Below, in pieces: positions 37,733-46,934 of a stretch of DNA of 64,000 nucleotides (positions are counted from its first letter, which is position 1; every line of letters begins with the position of its first letter). Location: NCBI RefSeq assembly GCF_023715325.1, contig NZ_JAMBNX010000002.1:456599-520598 (forward strand), read 5' to 3'. The notes under the pieces were generated by a model, which saw nothing but the letters and a program-made list of their open reading frames with translations, did not search any database and was not told the origin of the DNA. The DNA is from Agromyces mediolanus. GTDB lineage: Bacteria; Actinomycetota; Actinomycetes; Actinomycetales; Microbacteriaceae. Both the position numbers and the translations under genes were made by a program.

Positions 37733-40700
37733 ATGACCGATGCGCTCGCGGCGTTCTCGGCGGCCACCCGCACGTGGTTCACCGAGGCGTTCCGCGCGCC
37801 GACGCCCGTGCAGGCCGGCGCCTGGTCGGCGATCGGGCGCGGCTCGCACGCCCTCGTCGTGGCGCCCACCGGGTCGGGCAAGACGCTGTCGGCCTTCCTC
37901 TCGGCGATCGACCGGCTGCACCGCGAACCGGCCCGTGAGCCGGGTACCCGCGTCGTCTACCTCTCGCCGCTGAAGGCGCTCGGCGTCGACGTCGAGCGAA
38001 ATCTCCGCGCGCCGCTGACGGGCATCGGGCGGGTGGCCGAACGGCTCGGCGCCACGCCGCCGCCGATCACGGTCGGGGTGCGCTCCGGCGACACCCCGGC
38101 CGACGAGCGGCGGGCGCTGCTGCGGCATCCACCCGACATCCTCATCACGACCCCCGAGTCGCTGTTCCTCATGCTGACCTCGCAGGCGCGCGAGACGCTC
38201 CGCTCGGTCGAGACGATCATCGTCGACGAGATCCACGCCGTCGCGGGCACGAAGCGGGGCGCGCACCTGGCCGTCACCCTCGAACGGCTCGACGCCCTGC
38301 TCGAGCGGCCGGCACAGCGCATCGGCCTCTCGGCGACGGTCCGTCCGGTCGAGGAGGTGGCGCGCTTCCTCTGCGCGAGCGCCCCGGTCGAGATCGTCGC
38401 CCCGCCGGCCGACAAGCGCTTCGAGCTGCGGGTCGTGGTTCCCGTCGAGGACATGGCCCAGCTGCCGGCGAGCGACGACGCCACCGGCTCGATCTGGCCG
38501 CACGTCGAGCAGGCCATCCTCGATCAGGTGCTCGCGAACCGTTCGTCGATCGTCTTCGCGAACTCCCGCCGGCTCGCCGAGCGGCTGACCGCGAGGTTGA
38601 ACGAGCTGCAGCTCGAAGAGGCCGAGCGCGAAGAGCTCGCCGTCGCCGCCGCCGCAGGCGGGCCGCCCGCCCAGGTGATGGCGCAGTCCGGGCAGACGAG
38701 CGGTGCGCCGCCGGTGATCGCGCGGGCGCACCACGGCTCGGTGAGCAAGGAGCAGCGGGCCGAGATCGAGGACGATCTCAAGTCCGGTCGGCTGCGCTGC
38801 GTCGTCGCGACCTCGAGTCTCGAGCTCGGCATCGACATGGGCGCCGTCGACCTGGTGGTGCAGGTGGAGTCGCCGCCCTCGGTCGCGAGCGGGCTGCAGC
38901 GTCTGGGGCGCGCGGGCCACCAGGTCGGCGAGGTCTCCCGCGGCGTGATGTTCCCGAAGAACCGCGCCGACCTCGTGCACACCGCGGTCGCTTCAGAGCG
39001 CATGCTCGCCGGGGCGATCGAGACGCTCCGGGTGCCGGCGAACCCGCTCGACATCCTCGCCCAGCAGACGATCGCCGCCGCCGCGCTCGACGAGCTCGAC
39101 GTCGAGGGCTGGTTCGCGACGGTGCGTCGTTCGGCACCGTTCGCCGCCCTGCCGCGCTCGGCGTACGAGGCCACACTCGACCTCCTCGCGGGGCGATACC
39201 CCTCCGACCGCTTCGGCGAGCTCCGGCCGCGCCTCGTCTGGCACCGCGAGCAGGGCGTGCTCACCGGCCGGCCGGGAGCGCAGCGGCTCGCGGTGACGAA
39301 CGGCGGCACCATCCCCGACCGTGGCATGTTCGGCGTCTTCCTCGTCGGTGCCGATGAGGGCGCCGCGCGTCGCGTCGGCGAGCTCGACGAAGAGATGGTG
39401 TACGAATCGCGGGTCGGCGACGTGTTCGCGCTCGGCGCCACGAGCTGGCGCATCCAGGAGATCACCTTCGACCGCGTGAACGTCGTCCCCGCCTTCGGAC
39501 AACCCGGCCGGGTGCCGTTCTGGAAGGGCGATGCGCTCGGGCGGCCCGCCGAACTCGGCCGCGCCCTCGGGGCCTTCATGCGCGAGCTCGCCGCGGCCGA
39601 GGAGACGCCGGCGCTCGAACGGCTCAGCGCAGCGGGACTCGACGACAACGCCGCACGCAATCTCGTCGCCTTCCTCGCCGACCAGGCGCGAGCCACGGGC
39701 CAGGTGCCGAGCGATCGCACGCTCGTCGTCGAACGCACCCGCGACGAGCTCGGCGACTGGCGGGTCATCCTGCACTCGCCGTTCGGCATGCCCGTGCACG
39801 CCCCGTGGGCGCTCGCCGTCGCGGCCCGCGTGCGCGAGCGGCTCGGCGTCGACGGCTCGGCGGTGGCGTCCGACGACGGCATCATCGTGCGCGTCCCCGA
39901 CACGGGGCAGGACCCGCCGGGCGCGGAGCTCTTCCTCTTCGAAGCGGGCGAGCTCGAGCAGCTCGTCGCCGACGAGGTCGGCGGGTCCGCGCTGTTCGCG
40001 AGCCGATTCCGCGAGTGCGCGGCGCGGGCGCTCCTGCTCCCGCAGTACCAGCCGGGTCGCCGGTCCCCGCTCTGGCAGCAGCGGCAGAAGGCGGCCCAGC
40101 TCCTCGAGGTCGCGAGCGCCTACCCGACCTTCCCGATCATCCTCGAGACCGTGCGCGAGGTGCTGCAAGACGTCTACGACGTGCCCGGGCTCGTCGAGAT
40201 CGCCGCCGATCTCGCGGCGCGGCGGGTGCGACTCGTCGAGGTGACCACCGACACCCCGAGCCCCTTCGCGAGCGCCCTGCTGTTCGGCTACGTCGGGGCG
40301 TTCATGTACGAGGGCGATTCGCCGCTCGCCGAGCGCCGCGCCGCGGCGCTCGCGATCGACCAATCCCTGCTCGGCGAGTTGCTCGGCCGCGTCGAGCTGC
40401 GCGAACTCCTCGATCCGGGCGTCATCGACGAGACCGAGGCCGAGCTGCAGCGGCTCGCCCCCGAGCGCCGGGCGCGGGGCGTCGAGGGTGTCGCCGATCT
40501 GCTGCGGGTCCTCGGTCCGCTCCGCGACGAGGAGCTCGCGGCCCGGGTCGACGAAGGCACCGACGCCTCGGCCGCCCTGGCCGAGCTGATCGCGGAGCGG
40601 CGCGCGGTTCGGGTCTCCTTCGCGGGGGCGGAGTTCGCCGCGGCGGTCGAAGACGTCGGCCGCCTGCGCGACGCGCTCGGCGTGCCCGTGCCGCCGGGCG

Positions 40701-42316
40701 TCGCTGCGGCATTCGGCGAGGGCGTGGCCGATCCGCTCGGCGACCTCGTCGGACGGTACGCGAGAACGCACGGCCCCTTCGCGGTCGAGGACGTCGCCGA
40801 GCGCTTCGGCATCGGCGTCGCGGTCGCCCGCGCGGCGCTGCGCCGGCTGGCCGACGAGCGCCGGGTGGTCGAGGGGGAGTTCCGTCCCCACGGCACCGCG
40901 ACCGAGTGGTGCGACGCCGAGGTGCTGCGCCGCCTCCGCAGGCGCTCGCTCGCAGCCCTCCGGCACGAGATCGAGCCGGTGCCGCAGGAGGCGCTGGCTC
41001 GCTTCCTCCCGGCCTGGCAGCATGTCGGCGGCACGCTGCGCGGCCTCGACGGCGTCGTGGCCGTGATCGAGCAGCTCGAGGGTGCGAGGCTGCCCGCCTC
41101 GGCCTGGGAGTCGCTCGTGCTGCCGGCGCGGGTCGCCGACTACTCGCCGGCGATGCTCGACGAGCTGATGGCGGCCGGTGAGGTGCTCTGGGCGGGCTCC
41201 GGCGCGCTCTCCGGCGACGACGGCTGGGTCACCCTGCACCTGGCGGAGACCGCACCGCTCACGCTGCCCGCGCCGGCTCCGCTCGAGCTCGACCCGGTGC
41301 AGCGCGAGCTCCTCGTCGCACTCGGTTCCGGCGGTGCGTTCTTCTTCCGGCAGCTGGCCGACGCGGTGGGAGCCTTCGGCGAGCTCGAGCACGCGCCGGA
41401 CGACGCCGCGCTCGTCGAGGCGCTCTGGGGGCTCGCCTGGTCGGGGCTCGTCACGGGCGACACCTTCGCGCCCGTCCGAGCGCTGGTGGGCGCCGGGCGC
41501 AGTGCGCACAAGTCCTCGCGTCCGGTGCCGCGCGCACGGATGCTGCGCGGCCGAGCGCTGCCCCGCGCGACGATGCCGAGCCGCAGCGGGCCGCCGTCGG
41601 TCGCGGGCCGCTGGTCGGTGCTGCCGGTCGCCGACGAGGATGCCACGCGGCGCGCGCACGCGCTCGGCGAGACCCTGCTCGACCGCTACGGCGTGGTCAC
41701 TCGGGGCAGTGTCGTCGCCGAAGGGGTGCTCGGCGGCTTCGCCCTCGCCTACAAGACTCTGCGCGGGTTCGAGGACTCGGGCCGCTCCAGACGGGGCTAC
41801 TTCGTCGAACGGCTCGGCGCGGCCCAGTTCGCCGCGCCCGGTGCGGTCGATCGGCTCCGCGGGTTCGCCGACGCCGCGAGCGAGCAGAGCTCGGCACGCG
41901 GGGAATCGGCTCCCGGCGGCCGCGGCGCCTCCGCCCAGGGCCCACGGCCCGTGGCCCTCGCCGCCACCGATCCGGCGAACGCCTACGGCGCCGCGCTGCC
42001 GTGGCCCGAGCCGCCGGGGGAGAGCTCGCACCGCGCCGCGCGCAAGGCCGGCGCGATCGTGGTGCTCGTCGACGGCGAGCTCGTCTGCTACGTCGAGCGC
42101 GGCGGCAAGACGGTGCTGGTGTACCGCGACGACGAGGCGACGCTGCAGGCGGCGGCTGCGGCGCTCGCCGAGCTGGTGCACTCGGGCCGGGTCCGCCGGC
42201 TCGCCGTGGAATCGGTCAACGGGGTCTTCGTGCTCGGCACCCCGCTCGGCCGGGCGCTCGGCGCCGCGGGCTTCGGGGAGACCCCGAAGGGGGTGCGGCT
42301 CGATGCCCGAAGGTGA
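37733..42316 (+). CDS. lhr: ATP-dependent DNA helicase Lhr
   Basis: Large SF2 helicase-translocase, 1527 residues, the usual full-length Lhr. Motifs: Walker A APTGSGKT (about 44-51), DEIH (about 165), SATV, and the second RecA domain with SSLELGIDMGAVD and QRLGRAGHQ. The C-terminal two thirds hold the Lhr winged-helix and beta-barrel regions. It is damage-inducible in mycobacteria. The nei gene follows with a 14-base overlap, the same pair as in Mycobacterium. The ATG at 37733 is preferred over ATG 37724. Confidence 0.95.
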   Translation: MTDALAAFSAATRTWFTEAFRAPTPVQAGAWSAIGRGSHALVVAPTGSGKTLSAFLSAIDRLHREPAREPGTRVVYLSPLKALGVDVERNLRAPLTGIGRVAERLGATPPPITVGVRSGDTPADERRALLRHPPDILITTPESLFLMLTSQARETLRSVETIIVDEIHAVAGTKRGAHLAVTLERLDALLERPAQRIGLSATVRPVEEVARFLCASAPVEIVAPPADKRFELRVVVPVEDMAQLPASDDATGSIWPHVEQAILDQVLANRSSIVFANSRRLAERLTARLNELQLEEAEREELAVAAAAGGPPAQVMAQSGQTSGAPPVIARAHHGSVSKEQRAEIEDDLKSGRLRCVVATSSLELGIDMGAVDLVVQVESPPSVASGLQRLGRAGHQVGEVSRGVMFPKNRADLVHTAVASERMLAGAIETLRVPANPLDILAQQTIAAAALDELDVEGWFATVRRSAPFAALPRSAYEATLDLLAGRYPSDRFGELRPRLVWHREQGVLTGRPGAQRLAVTNGGTIPDRGMFGVFLVGADEGAARRVGELDEEMVYESRVGDVFALGATSWRIQEITFDRVNVVPAFGQPGRVPFWKGDALGRPAELGRALGAFMRELAAAEETPALERLSAAGLDDNAARNLVAFLADQARATGQVPSDRTLVVERTRDELGDWRVILHSPFGMPVHAPWALAVAARVRERLGVDGSAVASDDGIIVRVPDTGQDPPGAELFLFEAGELEQLVADEVGGSALFASRFRECAARALLLPQYQPGRRSPLWQQRQKAAQLLEVASAYPTFPIILETVREVLQDVYDVPGLVEIAADLAARRVRLVEVTTDTPSPFASALLFGYVGAFMYEGDSPLAERRAAALAIDQSLLGELLGRVELRELLDPGVIDETEAELQRLAPERRARGVEGVADLLRVLGPLRDEELAARVDEGTDASAALAELIAERRAVRVSFAGAEFAAAVEDVGRLRDALGVPVPPGVAAAFGEGVADPLGDLVGRYARTHGPFAVEDVAERFGIGVAVARAALRRLADERRVVEGEFRPHGTATEWCDAEVLRRLRRRSLAALRHEIEPVPQEALARFLPAWQHVGGTLRGLDGVVAVIEQLEGARLPASAWESLVLPARVADYSPAMLDELMAAGEVLWAGSGALSGDDGWVTLHLAETAPLTLPAPAPLELDPVQRELLVALGSGGAFFFRQLADAVGAFGELEHAPDDAALVEALWGLAWSGLVTGDTFAPVRALVGAGRSAHKSSRPVPRARMLRGRALPRATMPSRSGPPSVAGRWSVLPVADEDATRRAHALGETLLDRYGVVTRGSVVAEGVLGGFALAYKTLRGFEDSGRSRRGYFVERLGAAQFAAPGAVDRLRGFADAASEQSSARGESAPGGRGASAQGPRPVALAATDPANAYGAALPWPEPPGESSHRAARKAGAIVVLVDGELVCYVERGGKTVLVYRDDEATLQAAAAALAELVHSGRVRRLAVESVNGVFVLGTPLGRALGAAGFGETPKGVRLDARR

Positions 42317-43100
42317 CACCGTCTACCGGGCCGCCGCACGGCTCCGGACGGCGCTCGCGGGCCGGGAGCTCGTCCGCAGCGAGTTCCGGGTGCCGCGATA
42401 CGCGACCGCCGACCTCTGCGGCGAGACCGTCGACGAGGTGGTGAGTCGCGGCAAGCACCTGCTCGTCCGCACGCCGTCGTGGAGCATCCGCACCCATCTG
42501 AAGATGGAGGGGGAGTGGCGGGTGTACTCGCCCGGCCAGCCCTGGGGCAAGCCAGCTCACCTCGCCCGGCTCGTGCTCGCGAACGACGAGGCCGTCGCGG
42601 TGGGCTTCGAGCTCGGGGAGGTCGAGCTGCTGGCCCGCGACGCCGAGGACGCGGCCCTCGACCGGCTCGGTCCCGACCTGCTGGGCGACGACTGGGACCC
42701 GGTCGAGGCGACCGCGAGGCTCGTCGCCCGCGCCGAGCAGCCGATCGCGGTCGCCCTGCTCGACCAGCGGGTGCTCGCGGGGCTCGGCAACGTGTACGTC
42801 AACGAGCTGTGCTTCCTCCGCGGCATCCGTCCGGAGCGCCCGGTGGCCGAGGTCGACGACCCGGCCCGGATCGTCGACCTCGCGCACCGGCTGATCATGG
42901 CGAACCGCGAGCGTCCGGCCCGGGTCACCACCGGTGTGGATCGGCGCGGAGCGCGTCTGTGGGTCTACGGCCGCGGGGGCGCACCGTGCCGACGCTGCGG
43001 CACGCTCGTCGAGCGCGGCGAACTCGGGCGCGGGCGCACCGATTCGGTCACCGACCCGCAGGAGCGCGTCGTCTACCTCTGCCCGCACTGCCAGCGCTGA
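42303..43100 (+). CDS. nei: Endonuclease VIII-like DNA glycosylase (Nei2)
   Basis: Removes oxidised pyrimidines and nicks the abasic site. The 265-residue Fpg/Nei protein begins MPEGDTV with the catalytic Pro2-Glu3; the helix-two-turn-helix stretch includes GLGNVYVNELCF; the zinc finger uses CRRC and CPHC at the C-terminus. Lys in LKMEGEWR is the beta-clamp lysine. It overlaps lhr by 14 bases, so the repair glycosylase and helicase are translated together. Confidence 0.93.
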   Translation: MPEGDTVYRAAARLRTALAGRELVRSEFRVPRYATADLCGETVDEVVSRGKHLLVRTPSWSIRTHLKMEGEWRVYSPGQPWGKPAHLARLVLANDEAVAVGFELGEVELLARDAEDAALDRLGPDLLGDDWDPVEATARLVARAEQPIAVALLDQRVLAGLGNVYVNELCFLRGIRPERPVAEVDDPARIVDLAHRLIMANRERPARVTTGVDRRGARLWVYGRGGAPCRRCGTLVERGELGRGRTDSVTDPQERVVYLCPHCQR

Positions 43101-43126
43101 ACCGCGCCGGAGCCCGCGATCGTGGC

Positions 43127-43534
43127 TCAGCTGACCGGGCCGGTCCACTTCTCGCCCGGCCCCTGCCCGATCGCGTCGGGGATGGGCGAGGCCTCGCGGA
43201 ACGCGAGCTGCAATGAACGCAGCCCGTCGCGCAGTGAGCGGGCATGCATGTCGCTGATCTCGGGAGCGCCGGCGGTGATGAGCCCGGCCAGAGCATTGAT
43301 GAGCTTGCGGGCCTCGTCGAGGTCGAGCTGCGAGTCGGGGTCGTCGGCGAGCCCGACCTTCACGGCGGCGGCGCTCATGAGGTGCACCGCGGCCGTCGTG
43401 ATCACCTCGACCGCGGGCACCTCGGCGATGTCGCGGGTGGCGCCGGCGGCCTCGGCCGCGACCGCTGCGGCGTACTGGTCGGCCTCCTCCCCGTGCGAGT
43501 GGACGGCGGGGGACTCGGCGGAATTGTCGGTCAC
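43127..43534 (-). CDS. DUF1844 family protein
   Basis: A 135-residue small helical protein (VITTAAVHLMSAAAVKVGL, LDLDEARKLINALAGLI) matching DUF1844. In actinobacteria it usually lies divergent from infC, as here. GTG start with AGAGGA 6 bases upstream. No catalytic residues are visible, and the function is unknown. Confidence 0.85.
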   Translation of the reverse strand: MTDNSAESPAVHSHGEEADQYAAAVAAEAAGATRDIAEVPAVEVITTAAVHLMSAAAVKVGLADDPDSQLDLDEARKLINALAGLITAGAPEISDMHARSLRDGLRSLQLAFREASPIPDAIGQGPGEKWTGPVS

Positions 43535-43553
43535 GGATTTCCTCTGCTAAACT
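43524..43553 (+). promoter_or_regulatory. Promoter of infC-rpmI-rplT
   Basis: TTGTCG (43524-43529) and TAAACT (43548-43553) with an 18-base spacer. The -35 overlaps the start of the divergent DUF1844 gene. Confidence 0.65.
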
Positions 43554-43559
43554 TCTGCG

Positions 43560-43811
43560 GGCTCCGGGGTTCATCCCCGGTACGAAAGTGGATCTTCTCC
43601 CACCCGCGCTGACCGCTCAAGGTTACCGGGTCGTTGCACTCCGCCGGGTCTCGTGAGAGGCCGGGTAGTCAGGGTGCCGCACCAGCCCTCGGAATCCGTT
43701 CCGGGCCACGGTGCGTGCCAGAGTTTCTGGCCAGGAGTGCCGCTCTCGTCGTCGGGCGGCATCCGTCTCCCGATCGGCTTCTGAAGAATGCCTTGAGCAG
43801 AGGAGACACGC
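43560..43811 (+). promoter_or_regulatory. Long 5' leader of the infC operon
   Basis: About 250 bases between the promoter and infC with no gene. It begins with a CCGGGG-TTCAT-CCCCGG hairpin, and further stems such as GGTCTC-GTGA-GAGGCC occur near 43650. Long leaders before infC or L20 genes often carry autoregulation, and that is inferred here. Confidence 0.4.
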
Positions 43812-44432
43812 ATCAGCGATCCGCGTACCAATGACCGTATCCGCGTCCCCGAGGTCCGTCTCGTGGGTCCTGGCGGAGAGCAGGTCGGCGTCGTGAAGAT
43901 CGAGGTGGCCCTGCGGCTCGCGCAGGAGGCGGACCTCGACCTCGTCGAGGTCGCACCGAACTCCCGCCCGCCGGTCGTCAAGATCATGGACTACGGCAAG
44001 TACAAGTACGAGGCTGCGCAGAAGGCCAAGGAGGCTCGGCGCAACCAGGCGAACACCATCCTCAAAGAGGTCCGGTTCCGTCTCAAGATCGACAAGCACG
44101 ACTACGAGACCAAGATGAAGCGCGCCGTCGGCTTCCTGAAGGCCGGCGACAAGGTCAAGGCGATGATCCTGTTCCGCGGTCGCGAGCAGTCGCGTCCCGA
44201 GATGGGCGTCCGCCTGCTGCAGCGCTTCGCGGAGGACGTTGCGGAGTTCGGCACCGTCGAGCACACGCCCACCATCGACGGCCGCAACATGGTCATGGTC
44301 ATCGCTCCGCTCAAGAACAAGTCCGAGGCCAAGGCCGAGGCGAACGCACAGCGTGCTGCGTCCAAGGCGCGACCGGCCGAGGCCGGCGAGCCCGAGGCGC
44401 AGACGGCAGAGTCCGGCACGGACGAAGCCTGA
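43812..44432 (+). CDS. infC: Translation initiation factor IF-3 (AUC start)
   Basis: Binds the 30S subunit and rejects wrong start codons. From the ATC at 43812 the 206-residue protein reads [19 protein letters not shown], the conserved IF-3 start; AGGAG lies 6 bases upstream. Non-AUG, non-GUG starts are known for infC, where IF-3 limits its own synthesis. The core has [12 protein letters not shown] and the C-terminal domain with IKxxRGRE-like sequence; an Ala/Glu-rich tail of about 30 residues follows. rpmI and rplT follow in the standard order. Confidence 0.93.
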   Translation: MSDPRTNDRIRVPEVRLVGPGGEQVGVVKIEVALRLAQEADLDLVEVAPNSRPPVVKIMDYGKYKYEAAQKAKEARRNQANTILKEVRFRLKIDKHDYETKMKRAVGFLKAGDKVKAMILFRGREQSRPEMGVRLLQRFAEDVAEFGTVEHTPTIDGRNMVMVIAPLKNKSEAKAEANAQRAASKARPAEAGEPEAQTAESGTDEA

Positions 44433-44478
44433 CACCCCCGTCCGCCATTCGTGGCGGCAGATCCAAGGAGAACACGAG

Positions 44479-44673
44479 ATGCCGAAGCAGAAGACCCACT
44501 CCGGGTCCAAGAAGCGCTTCAAGATCACCGGCAGCGGCAAGATCAAGAAGCAGCAGGCCGGTATGCGCCACAACCTCGAGGGCAAGTCCTCGGTGCGCAC
44601 CCGCCGCCTGAACCAGGACAAGGTCGCCGCGGCGCCCGACGCCAAGGTCATCAAGAAGCTTCTCGGCCGCTGA
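44479..44673 (+). CDS. rpmI: Ribosomal protein bL35
   Basis: A 64-residue, strongly basic 50S protein beginning MPKQKTHSGSKKRFK with IKKQQAGMRHNLEGKS, the bL35 signature. ATG start with CAAGGAG upstream. It lies between infC and rplT as expected, and expression is coupled with them. Confidence 0.97.
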   Translation: MPKQKTHSGSKKRFKITGSGKIKKQQAGMRHNLEGKSSVRTRRLNQDKVAAAPDAKVIKKLLGR

Positions 44674-44702
44674 GCCGAAGAGACCCGTAAGGAACACACG
44701 TC

Positions 44703-45086
44703 ATGGCAAGAGTGAAGCGCGCTGTCAATGCGCACAAGAAGCGTCGGGTCATCCTCGAGCGCGCCGAGGGCTACCGCGGTCAGCGGTCGCGCCTCTACCG
44801 CAAGGCGAAGGAGCAGGTCACCCACTCCCTCGTCTACTCGTACAACGACCGCCGCAAGAAGAAGGGCGACTTCCGTCGCCTGTGGATCCAGCGGATCAAC
44901 GCGGCCTCGCGTGCGAACGGCCTCACCTACAACCGCCTCATCCAGGGCCTTGGCCTGGCCGGCGTCGAGGTCGACCGTCGCATCCTCGCCGAGCTCGCGG
45001 TGAACGAGCCCACCGCGTTCGCGGCGCTCGTCGAGACCGCCAAGAAGGCGCTCCCCGCCGACGTCAACGCGCCTTCGGCCGCGTAA
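44703..45086 (+). CDS. rplT: Ribosomal protein bL20
   Basis: A 127-residue 50S assembly protein beginning [15 protein letters not shown] with [15 protein letters not shown] and [11 protein letters not shown]. It binds 23S rRNA early in assembly and represses its operon in several bacteria. It is the last gene of the infC operon; a perfect 18-bp hairpin follows. Confidence 0.97.
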   Translation: MARVKRAVNAHKKRRVILERAEGYRGQRSRLYRKAKEQVTHSLVYSYNDRRKKKGDFRRLWIQRINAASRANGLTYNRLIQGLGLAGVEVDRRILAELAVNEPTAFAALVETAKKALPADVNAPSAA

Positions 45087-45102
45087 CGTTGCTTCGGCAC
45101 CC

Positions 45103-45140
45103 GGAGGGCCCGGCATCCTGCACAGGATGCCGGGCCCTCC
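45103..45140 (+). terminator. Hairpin terminator of the infC operon
   Basis: GGAGGGCCCGGCATCCTG (45103-45120) and CAGGATGCCGGGCCCTCC (45123-45140) are exact complements, separated by only two bases so the innermost pairs open. It lies 17 bases after the rplT stop. Confidence 0.8.
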
Positions 45141-45208
45141 GCCGTTCGAGGGCGTACCCGCTCGGCTCGGCGCGCGGTCGGCTGCCGGGGAGCGGCGCCC
45201 CCGCTCGC

Positions 45209-45214
45209 TAGGCT
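45209..45214 (+). promoter_or_regulatory. -10 hexamer of the rRNA methyltransferase gene
   Basis: TAGGCT ending 6 bases before the ATG at 45221, giving a leaderless transcript independent of the infC operon. Confidence 0.5.
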
Positions 45215-45220
45215 GAAGGC

Positions 45221-46021
45221 ATGCTCGAGAACCCCCGTTCGCCGCGCGTCCGCGCCGTGGCGAAGCTCGCGAAGAAGCCCGCGCGCCAAGAGAGCGGTCG
45301 CTTCCTGCTCGAGGGACCGCAGTCCGTCGGCGAGGCCCTGACCTTCCGCCCCGAACTCCTCGACGAGCTCTTCGCGACCCCGACGGCCCTGGAACGGCAC
45401 CCGGAACTCGCCGAACGCGCGCGCGAGCGCGGCATCGACGTCGAGTTCGTGACCGAGCAGGTGCTCGAGTCGATGGCCGACACGGTCACCCCGCAGGGCT
45501 TCGTCGCCGTCTGCCGGCAGTTCCCGACCGCCGTGAAGGACGTCTTCGCCGCCGAGCCGAAGCTCATCGCCATCCTCGAGGAGGTTCGCGACCCCGGCAA
45601 TCTCGGCACCATCGTCCGCGCGGCCGACGCGGCCGGGGCCGATGCGGTCATCCTCACAGGGCGCGCGGTCGACCTCTACAACCCGAAGGTGGTGCGGAGC
45701 TCGACCGGCTCGATCTTCCACCTCCCCGTCGCGATCGGTGCCGAGCTCGACGACGTCGTGACCCGTGCCCGCGCCGCCGGGCTCACCGTCCTCGCCGCCG
45801 ATGTGAAGGGCGACGACCTGCTCGCCGTGCGCACGGAGGGGCTGCTGGCACAGCCGACGGCATGGATCTTCGGCAACGAGGCGCGCGGCCTCGACCAGGA
45901 GAAGCTCGCGCTCTCAGACCGCGCGGTCGTCGTCCCGATCTACGGCAACGCCGAGTCGATGAACCTCGCCACGGCGGCCTCCGTCTGCCTCTACGAGAGC
46001 GCCTTCGCGCAGCGGAGCTGA
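45221..46021 (+). CDS. SpoU-type (TrmH family) rRNA 2'-O-methyltransferase
   Basis: A 266-residue SPOUT methyltransferase. Residues 1-90 form the L30e-like substrate-binding part (RNA 2'-O ribose methyltransferase type), and the catalytic domain has RDPGNLGTIVRAADAAG, WIFGNEARGL and SMNLATAASVCLYE, the three SpoU motifs that build the knot and SAM site. The family methylates 23S rRNA or tRNA; thiostrepton-resistance TsnR is related. Its place after rplT is typical of actinobacteria. Confidence 0.9.
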   Translation: MLENPRSPRVRAVAKLAKKPARQESGRFLLEGPQSVGEALTFRPELLDELFATPTALERHPELAERARERGIDVEFVTEQVLESMADTVTPQGFVAVCRQFPTAVKDVFAAEPKLIAILEEVRDPGNLGTIVRAADAAGADAVILTGRAVDLYNPKVVRSSTGSIFHLPVAIGAELDDVVTRARAAGLTVLAADVKGDDLLAVRTEGLLAQPTAWIFGNEARGLDQEKLALSDRAVVVPIYGNAESMNLATAASVCLYESAFAQRS

Positions 46022-46076
46022 TCACGAATCGGTAAACCCGCCGGTCGCGCTCTGGCGATTCCGGTGCGCTTGTCCC

Positions 46077-46082
46077 TAACTT
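46077..46082 (+). promoter_or_regulatory. -10 hexamer of the glutamate ABC operon
   Basis: TAACTT ending 7 bases before ATG 46090. It decides that ATG over the TTG at 46081. Confidence 0.5.
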
Positions 46083-46089
46083 GGGGGAT

Positions 46090-46878
46090 ATGCAGCGCAG
46101 CGAACCCGTCACGGACACGTCGAACTTCTCCGCGCGCCGGGGCGAGCCGCTCGTCGTCGTCGACCACGTCGAGAAGCACTACGGCCAGTTCCACGCGCTG
46201 AAGGACGTCTCCCTCAGCGTCGATCGCGGCGAGGTCGTGGTCGTCATCGGGCCGTCCGGCTCCGGCAAGTCGACGCTCTGCCGCACCATCAACCGGCTGG
46301 AGACGTTCACCTCGGGCTCGATCCGCATCGACGGCGAGGAGCTGCCGAAGGAGGGCAAGGCGCTCGCGGCGCTCCGCGCCGACGTCGGCATGGTGTTCCA
46401 GTCCTTCAATCTCTTCGCGCACCTCTCGGTGCTCGACAACGTGACGCTCGGGCCGATCAAGGTCAAGCGGCAGTCGAAGGCGGATGCCGAACGCGCGGCC
46501 CGCGTGCTGCTCGAACGCGTCGGCGTCGCCCAGCAGGCGGAGAAGCTGCCCGGGCAGCTGTCCGGCGGGCAGCAGCAGCGCGTCGCGATCGCCCGCGCCC
46601 TCGCCATGAACCCCAAGGTGATGCTGTTCGACGAGCCGACGAGCGCCCTCGACCCGGAGATGATCAACGAGGTGCTCGACGTGATGGTCGGCCTCGCCCA
46701 GGACGGTATGACGATGATCGTCGTCACCCATGAGATGGGCTTCGCCCGGAAGGCGGCCGACCGCGTCGTCTTCATGGCCGACGGTCAGGTCGTCGAAGAG
46801 GCCGTGCCCGAGCAGTTCTTCACGGCGCCGACGAGCGCCAGGGCGAAGGACTTCCTCTCGAAGCTCATCACCCACTGA
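46090..46878 (+). CDS. gluA: Amino-acid ABC transporter ATPase (GluA-like)
   Basis: A 262-residue polar amino-acid ATPase: Walker [11 protein letters not shown]-loop VFQSFNLF, signature LSGGQQQR, Walker [15 protein letters not shown] and the switch THEMGFA. About 20 residues precede the conserved start. The gene order ATPase, binding protein, two permeases matches gluABCD of Corynebacterium, a glutamate importer. The substrate is inferred from that order and the binding protein. Confidence 0.9.
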   Translation: MQRSEPVTDTSNFSARRGEPLVVVDHVEKHYGQFHALKDVSLSVDRGEVVVVIGPSGSGKSTLCRTINRLETFTSGSIRIDGEELPKEGKALAALRADVGMVFQSFNLFAHLSVLDNVTLGPIKVKRQSKADAERAARVLLERVGVAQQAEKLPGQLSGGQQQRVAIARALAMNPKVMLFDEPTSALDPEMINEVLDVMVGLAQDGMTMIVVTHEMGFARKAADRVVFMADGQVVEEAVPEQFFTAPTSARAKDFLSKLITH

Positions 46879-46934
46879 GACGTCCGCGCCCTGCCGCGGC
46901 GACCCGAACGACGCTACGAAACCAGGAGGATCAC

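Noticed and set aside
43863..44432. infC starting at GTG 43863
   Set aside because: It removes the conserved N-terminal IF-3 residues and has no Shine-Dalgarno; ATC 43812 has both.
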